In this document: in pieces, positions 28,108 through 38,379 of the stretch
Layout of the letters: each line of letters opens with the position of its first letter
Position numbering within the stretch: position 1 is the first letter of the stretch
Source of the DNA: CAWDJT01 sp963828705
Lineage (GTDB): Bacteria > Desulfobacterota > Syntrophobacteria > Syntrophobacterales > Syntrophobacteraceae
NCBI GenBank assembly: GCA_963828705.1
Contig: CAWHGA010000054.1
Coordinates: 1-64,000, forward strand
Reading direction: 5' to 3'
Length of the DNA: 64,000 bases
Made by a program: the position numbers and the translations under genes
Notes under the pieces: generated by a model
What the model was told of the DNA's origin: nothing
Database searches by the model: none
The model's input: the letters and a program-made list of their open reading frames with translations, nothing else

Positions 28108-30036
28108 ATGAAGCAGGTAATCTTGGGTACCGCCGGCCATATCGATCATGGCAAGACTTCTCTGATCAAGGCCCTGACCGGCATCGACACGGACCGTTTG
28201 AAGGAGGAGAAGCTCCGGGGGATTACCATCGAACTGGGGTTCGCCTATCTGCAGCTACCCAGTGGGGAGCTGTTGGGGATTGTGGACGTTCCCGGTCATG
28301 AACGCTTCGTCAAGCAGATGGTGGCGGGCGCAACCGGAATTGACTTGGTGGCCCTGGTGATCGCCGCCGATGAAGGTGTCATGCCGCAAACCCAGGAACA
28401 CATGGAAATCTGCCAGCTTCTGCGAGTCAAGAAGGGGCTGGTGGTGCTCACCAAGATCGACCTGCTCGACGACCCCGAATGGCTTTACCTGGTTCGCGAA
28501 GATGTTCAGACCTTTTTGCGCGGCACCTTTCTCGATGGTGCACCGATGATCGCGGTATCCTCGATAACCGGCGAGGGGATCGACGAGTTGCGGCTCGAAC
28601 TCGACCGCTTGGTGGCGGAGGTGGATGCCCGCAGCCCGGCCGGACCGTTTCGGCTGCCGGTGGATCGGGTGTTTACCATGAAAGGCTTCGGCACTGTAGT
28701 CACCGGCACCAGCACTTCCGGCCGTCTGCGCGTGGGCGATACCGCCGTTATCTATCCGTCGGTGCACAAGACCAAAGTCCGCGGGCTGCAGGTTCATAAC
28801 CAGGACGTCGAACAGATCCAACCGGGGCAGCGCACCGCCATCAACCTGCAGAGTCTGGAACGGGGTCTGATTCAACGCGGCGATGTGGTGTCCACTCCGG
28901 ATTCAATGGTGCCGAGCTACATGGTGGATGTTAACCTGGATCTGCTGGCCAGCGCCCCACGGCCCGTGAAAAACCGCGCCAAGGTTCGATTTCACACCGG
29001 CACGGCGGAGCATTTGGCTACGGTGGTGCTGCTCGACCGGGATGAACTCAAGCCGGCTGATCACGCCTTCGTGCAATTGCGATTCGACACCCCGATTGCG
29101 GTTCTGCGCGGCGATCGCTACGTCGTGCGTTCCTACTCCCCGATCCGCACCATCGGGGGCGGCACCATTCTCCATCCCCAACCGGCCAAGCACAAAGGTC
29201 GGGCCAAAGCCCAGATGGCTCAGGCCTTGCCGGTTCTGCTCGAAGGCCAAGACGCCGACATCATCCTGTGGCATATCGAACGCGCTGGCGAAACGGGGGT
29301 ATCCGAGCAAGAACTACAGGTTCGCGCCAACGTTTTCGGCAAGCCTTTCGAGCGGATTCTGCAGCCCTTCATTAGTCAACACAAAGTCATCCTTTACGAC
29401 AAGGAAAACCGCCGTCTGCTTCATCCCTCCGTGCTCGAATCCTTAAAGCAAACCCTGCTTTCCACCCTGAGCGACTATCACGGCCGGTTCGCACTCAAGG
29501 CCGGAATGGCCAAGGAGGAACTGGCCGCACAACTGCCCCAGCAGGTGGATGGCAAGCTCTATAATTTCATCCTGCAGCACTTCACCCAGCAGGGGACCAT
29601 CGCTCAGGAGAAAGAATGGATTCGCTGGGCAACGCATCGCATCGATCTTGGCAAGGACCAGCAGAACCTCCGCCAAAAGATCGAAGGAGCCTACCGGGAA
29701 GGCGCCTTACAGCCGCCGTTTTTCCGTGAGGTGGCACCGAGTCTACCCGGCACCGTCGCCCAGCAGCAGGAAGTGCTCCAATGGATGCTATCCCAAGCGA
29801 TCCTGGTTAAAGTGAAGGAAGACCTATATTTCCATGCGGCAGTCCTGGCCGAATTGCAGCAGCGCCTGGTCGTCTTTCTCAAAGGCCAGGGCGAAATTTC
29901 GACAGCCCAATTCAAAGACTTAACCCAGGCCAGCCGCAAATACACCATCCCGTTGCTGGAATACTTCGACACCCAGAAGGTGACCATCCGCGTGGGGGAT
30001 ACGCGCCGACTGCGGGATTCCAAAGCAGGTGGTTAA
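28108..30036 (+). CDS. selB: Selenocysteine-specific elongation factor SelB
   Basis: 642 residues, intact. GTPase motifs: GTAGHIDHGKTSLIKAL, the switch GITIELGFAY, DVPGHERFVKQM and LTKIDLLD. Domains 2-3 follow (RVFTMKGFGTVVTGTSTSG, then VVRSYSPIRTIGGGTIL). The C-terminal half consists of winged-helix repeats ending in YTIPLLEYFDTQKVTIRVGD, which bind the SECIS hairpin. SelB delivers Sec-tRNA to UGA codons, so the organism makes selenoproteins. selA and selC were looked for and not found in the window. Confidence 0.95.
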   Translation: MKQVILGTAGHIDHGKTSLIKALTGIDTDRLKEEKLRGITIELGFAYLQLPSGELLGIVDVPGHERFVKQMVAGATGIDLVALVIAADEGVMPQTQEHMEICQLLRVKKGLVVLTKIDLLDDPEWLYLVREDVQTFLRGTFLDGAPMIAVSSITGEGIDELRLELDRLVAEVDARSPAGPFRLPVDRVFTMKGFGTVVTGTSTSGRLRVGDTAVIYPSVHKTKVRGLQVHNQDVEQIQPGQRTAINLQSLERGLIQRGDVVSTPDSMVPSYMVDVNLDLLASAPRPVKNRAKVRFHTGTAEHLATVVLLDRDELKPADHAFVQLRFDTPIAVLRGDRYVVRSYSPIRTIGGGTILHPQPAKHKGRAKAQMAQALPVLLEGQDADIILWHIERAGETGVSEQELQVRANVFGKPFERILQPFISQHKVILYDKENRRLLHPSVLESLKQTLLSTLSDYHGRFALKAGMAKEELAAQLPQQVDGKLYNFILQHFTQQGTIAQEKEWIRWATHRIDLGKDQQNLRQKIEGAYREGALQPPFFREVAPSLPGTVAQQQEVLQWMLSQAILVKVKEDLYFHAAVLAELQQRLVVFLKGQGEISTAQFKDLTQASRKYTIPLLEYFDTQKVTIRVGDTRRLRDSKAGG

Positions 30037-30109
30037 AGTACGGTTTGGTCGGAAGCGCACCTGGAAAACTGATCGCAAGGACTGGGCAGACGCGGAACCC
30101 CTACTTCTG

Positions 30110-30126
30110 AGTGACTTTAAGTCACT
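30110..30126. promoter_or_regulatory. Short dyad between selB and the Dabb gene
   Basis: AGTGACTT-T-AAGTCACT is a perfect 8-base inverted repeat with one central base, in the 282-base gap (30,037-30,318). Such tight dyads are typical of dimeric repressor sites. No promoter boxes could be tied to it. The rest of the gap holds nothing I recognise. Confidence 0.3.
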
Positions 30127-30318
30127 TGCTGATATCGCGCCGACCACCGGGCGTGAGACGCTAATGGGGAGATTGTGTCGCCCGAGGAACCCGAGAACGC
30201 CGTTGGCAGGCCTATCCCCACCCATTGCAGCTGCCGGCCATCCAGGGACTATTAAGGGCCATCGCCCAAAGCGGATGAAAACAGGACGCAGAAGGTTGAC
30301 AACCATAGGAGAGTAGAA

Positions 30319-30609
30319 ATGGTCAAGCACATCGTCTTTATGAAGTTCAAAGCAAACGTCGGTGATGCTGAAATCAGCGATCTGGAACGCAGCCTTGCGG
30401 CCTTGCCACCGGTGATAAGCGAGATCAAGGAATATGTTTTTGGTCGCGATGTGGTGCACTCTGAACGCTCCTACGATTTCGCCCTGGTGTCCTCCTTTAC
30501 CGACCTGGAGGCACTCAAACGCTATCAGGTTCACCCCAACCATCAGGAAGTGTTCAAGAAAGTGGTTGCCATCTGCGACAGCATTCTGGCGGCAGACTTC
30601 CATTTCTAA
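30319..30609 (+). CDS. Stress-responsive alpha/beta-barrel (Dabb) domain protein
   Basis: 96 residues starting MVKHIVFMKFKANVGDAEIS, with LERSLAALPPVISEIKEYVF, DFALVSSFTDLEALKRYQVH and HPNHQEVFKKV. This is the Dabb fold: VxHIVxFxxK at the start and YxxHPxHxxF near the end. Members are small dimeric proteins of mostly unknown role. GGAG lies 7 bases upstream of the start. It probably shares a transcript with the next gene (54-base gap). Confidence 0.9.
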   Translation: MVKHIVFMKFKANVGDAEISDLERSLAALPPVISEIKEYVFGRDVVHSERSYDFALVSSFTDLEALKRYQVHPNHQEVFKKVVAICDSILAADFHF

Positions 30610-30663
30610 TCCGCAGTATCACATCGGGTCATCACGCGGCCAGGCCGCCACGGGAGCAAACCA

Positions 30664-31188
30664 GTGCGCAGGCAGAGGGTAAAGGCAACCGGCCAAGACC
30701 AAGAGGATTTCTTGGTGAAAGGCCAACGGCATCTTTACGACTATTACATCGACGAACACGGGAACTGGTATTGCGAGGGCAACCCGGTGGTGGATGAGGA
30801 GTTGTCTCGAATCCTGAGCCGGTCCTTGTTCGAGCGGCTAGGCCGCTACTACATCCAGTGTGAAGGTGAGATCCATCCGGTACGTGTTGCCGACGCTCCC
30901 TTATGGGTGCGTTACGTGCATCTGCAAACCGATTCCAAAGGCCGGTTGCAGGCAGTCGACATCGAACTGCAGGACGGACGTCGGGAACCTCTCCCCGCTG
31001 ACACCTTGACCGTCGCCCAGGACCAGGCACTGTATTGTCGCGCCACCCGTCGCGGACTCAAGGCCCGCTTCGGTAAGGTGGCCTACTACGAACTCACGCG
31101 CCATCTGCATATGGATCCCGGTGGCGCTACGTTCTACTTCATGATCGCCGACCAGCGTTACGACATCCGGCCTGAGCTGCCGCATTGA
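30664..31188 (+). CDS. Conserved protein, DUF1285/DUF4505-like
   Basis: 174 residues. Visible blocks are HLYDYYIDEHGNWYCEGNPV, SRSLFERLGRYYIQCEGEIH, VRVADAPLWVRYVHL and MDPGGATFYFMIADQRYDI. The pattern (acidic plus GNW.C.G.PV, then a GRYY..C.GE..PV.V.DAPLWV block) recalls DUF1285, a beta-rich family of unknown function. The start codon at 30664 is GTG. No signal peptide or membrane segment was seen, so it is probably cytoplasmic. Confidence 0.55.
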   Translation: MRRQRVKATGQDQEDFLVKGQRHLYDYYIDEHGNWYCEGNPVVDEELSRILSRSLFERLGRYYIQCEGEIHPVRVADAPLWVRYVHLQTDSKGRLQAVDIELQDGRREPLPADTLTVAQDQALYCRATRRGLKARFGKVAYYELTRHLHMDPGGATFYFMIADQRYDIRPELPH

Positions 31189-31274
31189 GGGCGCTGGCTG
31201 CGATCATCCAGATGTGTGGGTCAAGAAAGCAGCAGTATTCTGGGTGTAACCCGCGCCTGCTGGGTTGACTTAAC

Positions 31275-31607
31275 ATGGCCCGTGATCCCGGCTTTGTGAT
31301 GGACTGGATGAGAGTCATGTTCCGACAGGACGAACAAGGCGTCGTTCACTTCGAAGGTGAGCTTTCCATACACGAATTGGAGCGTTTGCGGTTTTTCCTG
31401 AGCGAACTCCTGCAATCCGGTCAAGATCTGGCTGTCTCCTTGGCGGCAGTCACCTTTGTGGATGCTGCCGCCCTTCAGTTGTTGGTTGCATTCCGGAATT
31501 CCCTGCCAGCCGGGCGCGTTTGGCGGGTGGCAGCGATTTCCAAAAAGATGGAGCAGATCCTCGCCTTGAGTGGCCTTAGCACAGTACTGCTGGGTCAGGG
31601 AAGGTAG
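31275..31607 (+). CDS. STAS-domain protein of the chemosensory operon
   Basis: 110 residues (ATG 31275; GTG or ATG codons a little downstream, e.g. 31318, are alternatives). VVHFEGELSIHELERLRFFL, LAVSLAAVTFVDAAALQLLV and ISKKMEQILALSGL match a STAS fold like an anti-sigma-factor antagonist, except that the usual phosphorylatable Ser in the VDSSG-type turn reads VDAAA, so classic phospho-switching is not expected. It is the first gene of the chemotaxis operon and ends one base before cheY. STAS proteins in this position occur in several Che clusters, as scaffold or adaptor. Confidence 0.8.
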   Translation: MARDPGFVMDWMRVMFRQDEQGVVHFEGELSIHELERLRFFLSELLQSGQDLAVSLAAVTFVDAAALQLLVAFRNSLPAGRVWRVAAISKKMEQILALSGLSTVLLGQGR

Positions 31608-31608
31608 T

Positions 31609-31992
31609 ATGCAGAGACATATACTCTTTGTAGACGATTCGCCCACCATGAGAGCATCCGTGACCTTCTGCCTACGCAACGCCGGCTACCTGGTGACGGA
31701 AGCGGAAAACGGCCTGGATGCACTGGATAAACTCCAACAGATGTGGGATGGCGGTCAGCCCCCGGCGCTGATACTCACGGATGTTAACATGCCGGAAATG
31801 GATGGCATCACCTTCATTACCAAAGTCAAGAAAGGTCCATCTCGGTTTGTTCCCGTACTGGTCCTAACCACCGAGGGCGAAAAGGCCATGATCGAACGCG
31901 GCCGTTCAGCTGGGGCTTCCGGCTGGCTGCTGAAGCCCTTTCAACCCGAACAGCTGCTCTGGGCCGTCAAAAAGCTGGTTTGGCCGACGTGA
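31609..31992 (+). CDS. cheY: CheY-like response regulator
   Basis: 127 residues: acidic pair in ILFVDDSPTMRAS, phospho-acceptor Asp in LILTDVNMPEMDG, Thr in VLTTEGE and Lys in WLLKPFQPE. It is a single receiver domain with no output, so it is the diffusible or adaptor regulator phosphorylated by CheA of this operon. The start ATG 31609 is preceded by AAGG. Its stop overlaps the start of cheA, which indicates translational coupling. Confidence 0.93.
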   Translation: MQRHILFVDDSPTMRASVTFCLRNAGYLVTEAENGLDALDKLQQMWDGGQPPALILTDVNMPEMDGITFITKVKKGPSRFVPVLVLTTEGEKAMIERGRSAGASGWLLKPFQPEQLLWAVKKLVWPT

Positions 31993-34141
31993 TCGTACAA
32001 AACGAACTCTTACAAATCTTCCTCCTCGAATGTGATGACCTGCTCAAACTGGCGGAAGCCAGTCTGCTGACGCTTGAGTCTTCGCCACAGGCGACGGCCC
32101 CTGTTGACGAACTGTTCCGATCGATCCACACCCTGAAAAGCAGCGCTGCCATGGTCGGCCTGGTTCCCCTTTCCGAGTATGCCCACCATCTGGAAAACCT
32201 ACTGGATCGACTGCGCAGCCACAAGCTGGCCATCACCAAGAACCTCATCACCTTTCTCCTGGAGTCCGTGGACTACATCCGTCTGCTGGTGGAACAGGCC
32301 GCTACCGGAAACACCGAGATGGATCGGGGGGAATTGGCCAAACGTCAGGACCAGATCAAACGCTACCTGGGTTTGGAGGCTGTCGCCGCCAAAGACACCG
32401 TGGAGACGGAAAACACTCTGGCCGGAACCGAACCTCAAGAGAGGACGACTCAACGGCCGGCCGCTCCCGCACCAGACCGGTTCCTGCAAATTCAGATGCG
32501 CTTTCGTCGAGATATCTTCCACAGTGGCCGCGACCCCCTATTGACGCTCCTCAACCTGAGCGAATTGGGTGAACTGGTACGAGTCACACCGGATTTGAGT
32601 GCTTTGCCACCCTTTATGGAACTCGATCCATACCAGCTCTATCTGTCCTGGGAAGTCGTCATCAAGACCACCAACACCGATGCCGAGGTCCGGGAGGTTT
32701 TCTTTTTCTTTAATGATGACAATGATATCCGGATCGAAGATGTCTCCACCCACTACCATGATGGAGCCCACACTCGCCTGGCCCACGAAACCCTGGGTGA
32801 GTTGCTGGTGCAGCGCGGGGAGGTCACTCCCAGCGATGTCGCCGAAGCCCTGAAAGAGCAGAAGAAGCTCGGAGAGATTCTGCTCGAGCAAGGCAAGATA
32901 AAGCCAGAAACGCTACGGCAAGCAGTGGACATTCAGGATGAAAGTCGTGCCCAATACCGTCAAACTACGATTCGCGTCACTGTGGACAAGCTCAACAACC
33001 TGGTGAATCTGGCCGAAGAGATGGGAATCGGGCTGTCACGTCTGCAGGTGATGTTGCAGCGGCTTGGGGTCTCCTCCGCCGGGGAACTCATGGAAGAACT
33101 GGAAAACCTGCTCAAGGTGAACCGGGAGTTTCAGGAACGCGTTGCGCGGGTGCGGCTATTCCCTTTGGAAGGCACGTTCCGGCGGTTTCAGCGGATGGCT
33201 CGCGACCTCGGCCTCCAGCAGAACAAACTGGTCAATGTCATCGTGGCCGGACTGGAAAACGAACTGGACAAGGAAGTCATCGAACACATCAGCGATCCCT
33301 TGAAACATCTGATCCGCAACTGTGTGGATCACGGCATTGAAACACCCGAAGACCGAACAGCCAAGGGCAAGCCCCCTGAAGCCAATATCGAGTTGAAGGC
33401 CTACCAGCGCGAGGGGCGAATCTTCATTGAAATCCGTGACGATGGCCGGGGGTTCGACTGGATCAGCCATTCATCGCAAGGCTTTGGAACAGGGGATGAT
33501 CTCCGCCGACCAACCAGCTCATCCCGATGTCTTGCTGCCCATTGTCTTTCGTCCGGGATTCACCAGCCGTACCGACCTCACCGAACTTTCCGGTCGCGGG
33601 GTGGGACTCGATGTCGTTAAGACCGAACTCGAACGTCTTGGGGGAACCGTTGCCGTAGCCACCGAGAAGGATGTCGGCACAACCTTCACGCTGTGCCTGC
33701 CTCTGACCTTTTCATTGATGGACGTGCTGCAATTCCGCGTCGATCAGAGGTCCTATCTGATTCCTCTGCAAAGCGTGGTGGGTACCGAGAAGTTCCAATC
33801 AGATTTGGTCAGGCCCGTTGGGCCTGACGAAGGTCTTTACAGGTTTCGCGACACCTACGTGCCACTCGTCAACCTGCCGCGCATCTTCGCCTGGAACGAC
33901 GAGGGGCAACGAAACCTGGGACCGATTTTGATGTTGCTCAACACCGGGAAAAGGATCCTGGGAATACCGGTGGATGAGCTTCTTAGAACCACAACAGATC
34001 GTTGTCAAGAGTTTGCAGACCAATTTCCGTAGCGTCACCGGGTTTGCCGGCGCTGCCATCTTGGGCGACGGTTCGGTGGCGTTGGTGCTGGACCCGTTGG
34101 GATTGGAACATATGTGTTTTGAATCGGAGATGAAGGCTTGA
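31989..34141 (+). CDS. cheA: Chemotaxis histidine kinase CheA, two frameshifts
   Basis: About 717 residues after joining frames near 33,465 and 33,985. The Hpt domain holds the phosphorylated His in FRSIHTLKSSAAMVG. A middle region carries TLGELLVQRGEVTPSDVAEA and LGEILLEQGKIKPETLRQAV, two GspE/MshE-N-like repeats. The dimerisation helix pair follows (TVDKLNNLVNLAEEMG), then the ATPase with N box HLIRNCVDHGIE, G1 IRDDGRGFD and G2 SGRGVGLDVVK, and a CheW-like domain (SLMDVLQFRVDQRSYLIPLQ) ending ILGDGSVALVLDPLGL. The start is GTG 31989 or TTG 31980, both overlapping cheY. Indels fall in conserved motifs with correct sequence on both sides, so they look like sequence errors. Confidence 0.88.
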
Positions 34142-34163
34142 GCACCTCTGTTTCAGGGGGCTC

Positions 34164-34694
34164 ATGAACCGTGAGGAACTATCCATGCATGGAGATAGAC
34201 GAAGGAAGCGCAGAGTGGGTGAGTTTGTTTGGGGATGCCTGGTGGCGCTGCTGGGGACGGTGTTGACAGTGCCGGTCTGCCTGTCGGCGCAGCCCCAAGA
34301 AGCAAGAACCGGGACCTATGTCGGGTCCGTCGCATGCCAACCGTGCCACGCGAATGAGTTCTCTAGTTTCGTCAAATACTCCCGGAAGAGCCACTCCTAT
34401 CAAAGCGTTCAGCGCATGCAAAAAGGCCTGAGCACTGAGCAACTCAAGGAGTGTTTCGTCTGCCACACTACCGGCTATGGAAAATCGGGTGGATTTGTCA
34501 GCATTGAACGGACTCCCGAACTTAGAGATGCCGGATGCGAGGTCTGTCATGGTCCAGGGAAAGAGCACGTCGAAACTCAGGACCCGAAACTCATTGAAAG
34601 GAAGGTCACGGTGGAAACCTGCCAGCGTTGTCACACTCAGGAGCGGGTTCAGAACTTCCGATACCGGCCTTTGCTTCACGGTGGCGCCCACTAG
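34164..34694 (+). CDS. Tetraheme cytochrome c (c554-like), exported
   Basis: 176 residues with a signal peptide (GCLVALLGTVLTVPVCLSA). Four CXXCH heme sites are seen: CQPCH, CFVCH, CEVCH and CQRCH at about residues 58, 97, 125 and 153, with HSYQSVQ and GPGKEHV between them. This arrangement is that of cytochrome c554/doxA-like electron carriers in the periplasm. ATG 34185 is an alternative start with better ribosome-binding spacing (GAGGA). It is short of further C-terminal hemes and ends in HGGAH, so a larger protein may have been cut by an indel. Its position between cheA and a heme-motif receptor suggests a role in redox sensing. Confidence 0.85.
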   Translation: MNREELSMHGDRRRKRRVGEFVWGCLVALLGTVLTVPVCLSAQPQEARTGTYVGSVACQPCHANEFSSFVKYSRKSHSYQSVQRMQKGLSTEQLKECFVCHTTGYGKSGGFVSIERTPELRDAGCEVCHGPGKEHVETQDPKLIERKVTVETCQRCHTQERVQNFRYRPLLHGGAH

Positions 34695-34826
34695 TACGCT
34701 GCTTCGACCCTGCCCGAAGCGACAGCACTAAAGGGTTGCACGGTAAGCAAGGATGGGTTCCGAATGGCGAATCACTAGTGAAAGACCGTCAATCCTCTTC
34801 CACATCCGGGCAAGAAGGACAAACGT

Positions 34827-37143
34827 ATGGCTCGTGCATTCACACGGTTTCATCAAAGACTCAGTCTCCGCATCAAGACTTTGGGAGTGATCGCCGTGGT
34901 GGTGATCTTCTTCACCGGAATCAGCGTCTCCCAGACCATCTCCTTTCTCACTCGCAGCGGCCTTGATCTCACCGCTACCTACAGCAAAAGTCTGCTGGAA
35001 CACACCTACAGCGCCATCCGATATCCCATGGCTATTGGTGACAGCAATACCATTGAGGAGCAATTCGATGACATCAAACTCAACATGCAGGGTGTCGAGG
35101 TTTATGTCACCGACTTCCGGCAGGGAATAACCTATGCCTCGGAGAAGGATCGAACCCGCACACCCATGACCCGTTACCTTCATCAGCCCGAGGCCCAGCA
35201 GGCACTGGGCGAGACACTCCAATCAGGGGTAACCCCTAAGACAACCTTCACGGAAACCAGCGGTGCCAATTCTTACCTCATCGCCATCAAACCAGTCCTC
35301 AATGAACAGTCCTGCCACCATTGTCACGGCGCCACACAGAAAGTGTTGGGGGCCATGGTGGTCAAGCAGCCGGTGACCAGCATCTTTGCCGCCCTGGCCG
35401 CGGCCCGAATCCGACTCCTGTCCGTCTACGCCCTGGAAATCATCGGCATAATATTGTTGCTCAGTTTGCTGCTGTCGCGGCTGGTCACGCGTCGCATCCG
35501 TTTTCTGGCAGAACAGACCAGCAGAGTGTCGGCGGGCGATGTATCGGTGGAAGTCTGGGATGATTCGAGGGATTCCATCGGGGCTTTGACCCGCAATTTC
35601 AATCAGATGATCAAGAACACCCGAGACCGCATGGAATATGCCAACAGCTTGAAGTTGGGCATCTACGATCCATTTTTCATGGTCGATCCCGACATGAAAA
35701 TCACTTACATCAATGAGGCCGCAGCAAAATTGGCGGGCGTCCAACCCGAAGTGGTACGGGGAGTCAAGACTTGCGAGGAGCTGTTCCACAGCGACAAATG
35801 CCATGAAGGCTGCCCGATTAAGAAAGCTTTGGCCACTGGAGAAGCAAGCCTCGGCACCCGCGTAATCATGACCAACGCGGCGGGCAGGGCCGTTCATCTC
35901 ACAGTGAGTTCAGCGGCTTTGAAGGATTCCACGGGTAAGATTCTAGGGGCCTTCGAGATCCTCCGCGACCTCACGAAGGAAGTGGAAGCGGAACACATGC
36001 TCAAGGAATCCTACCTCAGGGAGGAAGAAGCCAAGGAATTGCTCCAGGAACGCGTCCAAGACCTCTCCACCATCCTCACCCGGGTGGCTGATGGCGACTT
36101 GACACCACGGGCCGTCGTCAGCGGCCAAGATGATGTCATGGATCAGCTTATCCAGAAGACCAACGAAACCCTGGATCGCATGACGGAACTCATCAGCCAG
36201 ACCCAGCGGGCGGCCTACACTGTGGTCACCGGGATTCATCACATCGCCCGCGGCAATCAATCCCTGGCTCAACGCACCGAACAACAGGCCGCCGCCATGG
36301 AGGAAACCAGCGCCACCATTGAAGAACTGATCACGTTCCATCGGTCAGAACACACTCAACACCCAGCGTGCCGACAATCTCTCCAAAGAGGCCGTAGCTG
36401 TGGCTCAGGTGGGTGGCGCCACGGTCGACAAGACCGCCCAGGCCATGAGCGAAATGGCGGAAGCTAGCCGGCGGGTCGTGGAGATGATGAGCCTCATCAA
36501 TGAAATCACCTTCCAGACCAATCTGCTTTCCATCAACGCGGCGGTGGAAGCCGCCCGAGCGGGCGATCAAGGCCGCGGCTTTGCAGTCGTGGCCAATGAA
36601 GTCCGCAGTCTGGCCCGAAGAAGCTCGGAAGCCTCCAAAGACATCCAGAACCTGGTGCGTGAGATCCAGGAAAAGGTGGCCAACGGCAAGGAATGGGTGG
36701 GTGGGCTGGAAACCGGTTTCAAGAAGATCATCCAGACCATCCAGCAGGTTTCGGACGCCCTGACCGAGGTGTCGCTGGCCACCCACGAAAGCTCGCAAGG
36801 ACTCGACCAGATCGGCCGAGCCGTGGCCGAAATGACCGATGTGATCGAACACAATGCCGCCCTGGTGGACCAACTGGCTCAGACAACGGACATCCTGAAC
36901 GAGAGATCGGAACTGCTGCAAACCATGAGCAGTCGCTTCGTGCTCGGCGAAGAGGCGCGGGTGGATATCCAGCAAGCGAGTTTCGAGACCTTGCTCACAC
37001 CGACGAAAGCTGACAGAAAGGCAGCCCGATGGCCGACACTCAAGCCAAGCCTGCCGCGTTCGGCTGCACAGACCAAGGGAAGAGAGCCCCAGGAGGCAGA
37101 CGCTTTCGACAACGAGTTGGGCGAAGGGTTTGAGGAGTTCTGA
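34827..37143 (+). CDS. Methyl-accepting chemotaxis protein with covalent-heme sensor motif and PAS domain, one frameshift
   Basis: About 772 residues. A first membrane helix (LGVIAVVVIFFTGISVSQTI) is followed by a periplasmic domain with NEQSCHHCHG at about residues 161-168, a c-type heme site as in Tll0287/DUF3365-like sensors, then a second helix (YALEIIGIILLLSLLLS), a HAMP linker, a PAS domain (YDPFFMVDPDMKITYINEAA) with a Cys-rich stretch (TCEELFHSDKCHEGCPIKKA), and a coiled-coil signalling domain. The MCP hairpin INEITFQTNLLSINAAVEAA is intact. One shift near 36,345 lies in the long helix. It ends EGFEEF; its stop overlaps cheW. Predicted input: redox state or a gas ligand at heme. Confidence 0.9.
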
Positions 37144-37592
37144 TGGCTACCGCCCAATACGTTATTTTTCGGCTGCAGGAGTTGTTCTTCGGGGTGGAGA
37201 TCCTCAAGATCAAGGAAGTCCTCAGTTACCGAAAAATCGCTCCGATACCCGGTCTGCAATCGTTCATCAAGGGTTTGATCAACCTTCGCGGGACCATCAT
37301 GCCGGTGTTCGACCCCCGCGACCGGTTTCGACTGCCCAGTGTCAGTTACACCCCATTCCATGTGATCCTGGTTATGGAAATCCAGGGCAGAGTCATGGGA
37401 ATCCTGGCCGACGAAATTGTGGACGTGTTGGATATTGATTCCCGGGTTATTCAGGACACGACAAATCTGCCTCCCGGGTTGCAGACCCAGTACCTCAAGG
37501 GTATCACCCACAAGGACTTGGAGATGATCCTGCTGCTGGATATGGATCGCCTTCTGCATCAGGAAGAACTGGAAGCGTTGGACGCCACCTGA
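37143..37592 (+). CDS. cheW: Chemotaxis adaptor CheW
   Basis: 149 residues. YVIFRLQELFFGVEILKIKE, FIKGLINLRGTIMPVFDPRD and GILADEIVDVLDIDSRVIQ are the CheW SH3-like fold elements. It couples receptors to CheA. The ATG overlaps the stop of the receptor gene (TGATG), so receptor and adaptor are translationally coupled. Intact. Confidence 0.93.
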   Translation: MATAQYVIFRLQELFFGVEILKIKEVLSYRKIAPIPGLQSFIKGLINLRGTIMPVFDPRDRFRLPSVSYTPFHVILVMEIQGRVMGILADEIVDVLDIDSRVIQDTTNLPPGLQTQYLKGITHKDLEMILLLDMDRLLHQEELEALDAT

Positions 37593-37612
37593 ACCCATCT
37601 AAGGAGGGTTCC

Positions 37613-38254
37613 TTGCACCCTCTGTACAGCCGAAAACTGGGACGAACCGTCATCGTGTTGAAACCGGGGGACTACTATGCCACCCGAAAGGATGAAGTGC
37701 TCTATACCGTTGTCGGTTCCTGTATTGCCGCCTGCATCTATGACCTGGAGAGAACTATTGGCGGCATGAACCATTTCATGCTTCCCGGGCTGGTTCATCC
37801 CGATGAGATGCTGACCTCGGAGCTGGGTCGCTACGGAATGTTTGCTATGGAGTTGTTGCTCGGTGAGCTCATCAAGTTGGGGGCTAAACGCAAGGATTTG
37901 CAAGCGAAGTTATTCGGCGGCGGCCATGTCCTCAAGTTTCGCCAACGAGACGGTGATGTTACCGGCTCAAATATTCACTTTGCCAGGAAGTACTTGGAAC
38001 TGGAAGGAATACCGGTCATCAAGGAAGATCTGGGGGGCACAACCGCGCGCAGAGTGCTCTTCTTCAGTGACACCTCCCGAGTCTTGATGAAACGCCTTGA
38101 GGTTCAAGTGGCCGGGCGCGTTCTACAAGAGGAGCAGGTCTACCGCAGCAAGGTATTCCAAAAGCCATCGGAAGCCCAGGCGGTTTTCATGTTTGACCAG
38201 TCTGAGGTGGGAGAGCGTCGATCAGCGGAGCAAGAATCAGACGTAGTAGGCTGA
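37613..38254 (+). CDS. cheD: Chemoreceptor glutamine deamidase CheD
   Basis: 213 residues from a TTG start with AAGGAGG 5 bases upstream, a strong site that fixes the start. Catalytic Cys in VVGSCIAACIYD and His in GGMNHFMLPG are present, as is KLFGGGHVLKF. CheD deamidates receptor glutamines and can interact with CheC/CheY. The C-terminal ~40 residues (after GRVLQEEQVYRSKVFQ) extend beyond the usual family end and are of unknown role. cheC is not in the window. Confidence 0.9.
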   Translation: MHPLYSRKLGRTVIVLKPGDYYATRKDEVLYTVVGSCIAACIYDLERTIGGMNHFMLPGLVHPDEMLTSELGRYGMFAMELLLGELIKLGAKRKDLQAKLFGGGHVLKFRQRDGDVTGSNIHFARKYLELEGIPVIKEDLGGTTARRVLFFSDTSRVLMKRLEVQVAGRVLQEEQVYRSKVFQKPSEAQAVFMFDQSEVGERRSAEQESDVVG

Positions 38255-38379
38255 ATTGTGGTCTCCGGCTGCAGAATTTGGACGAAACAAAGAGATCGGG
38301 GAACCTGTCAGGTAGGGTGCACCAAGCCTCCCTCACTATTTCAAGGAAAAGCGATCGCAAGGTAGTTCAAGGTAGCTCT

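Noticed and set aside
28000..30320. selC (tRNA-Sec) near selB
   Set aside because: No long acceptor/variable-arm cloverleaf was found in the flanks.
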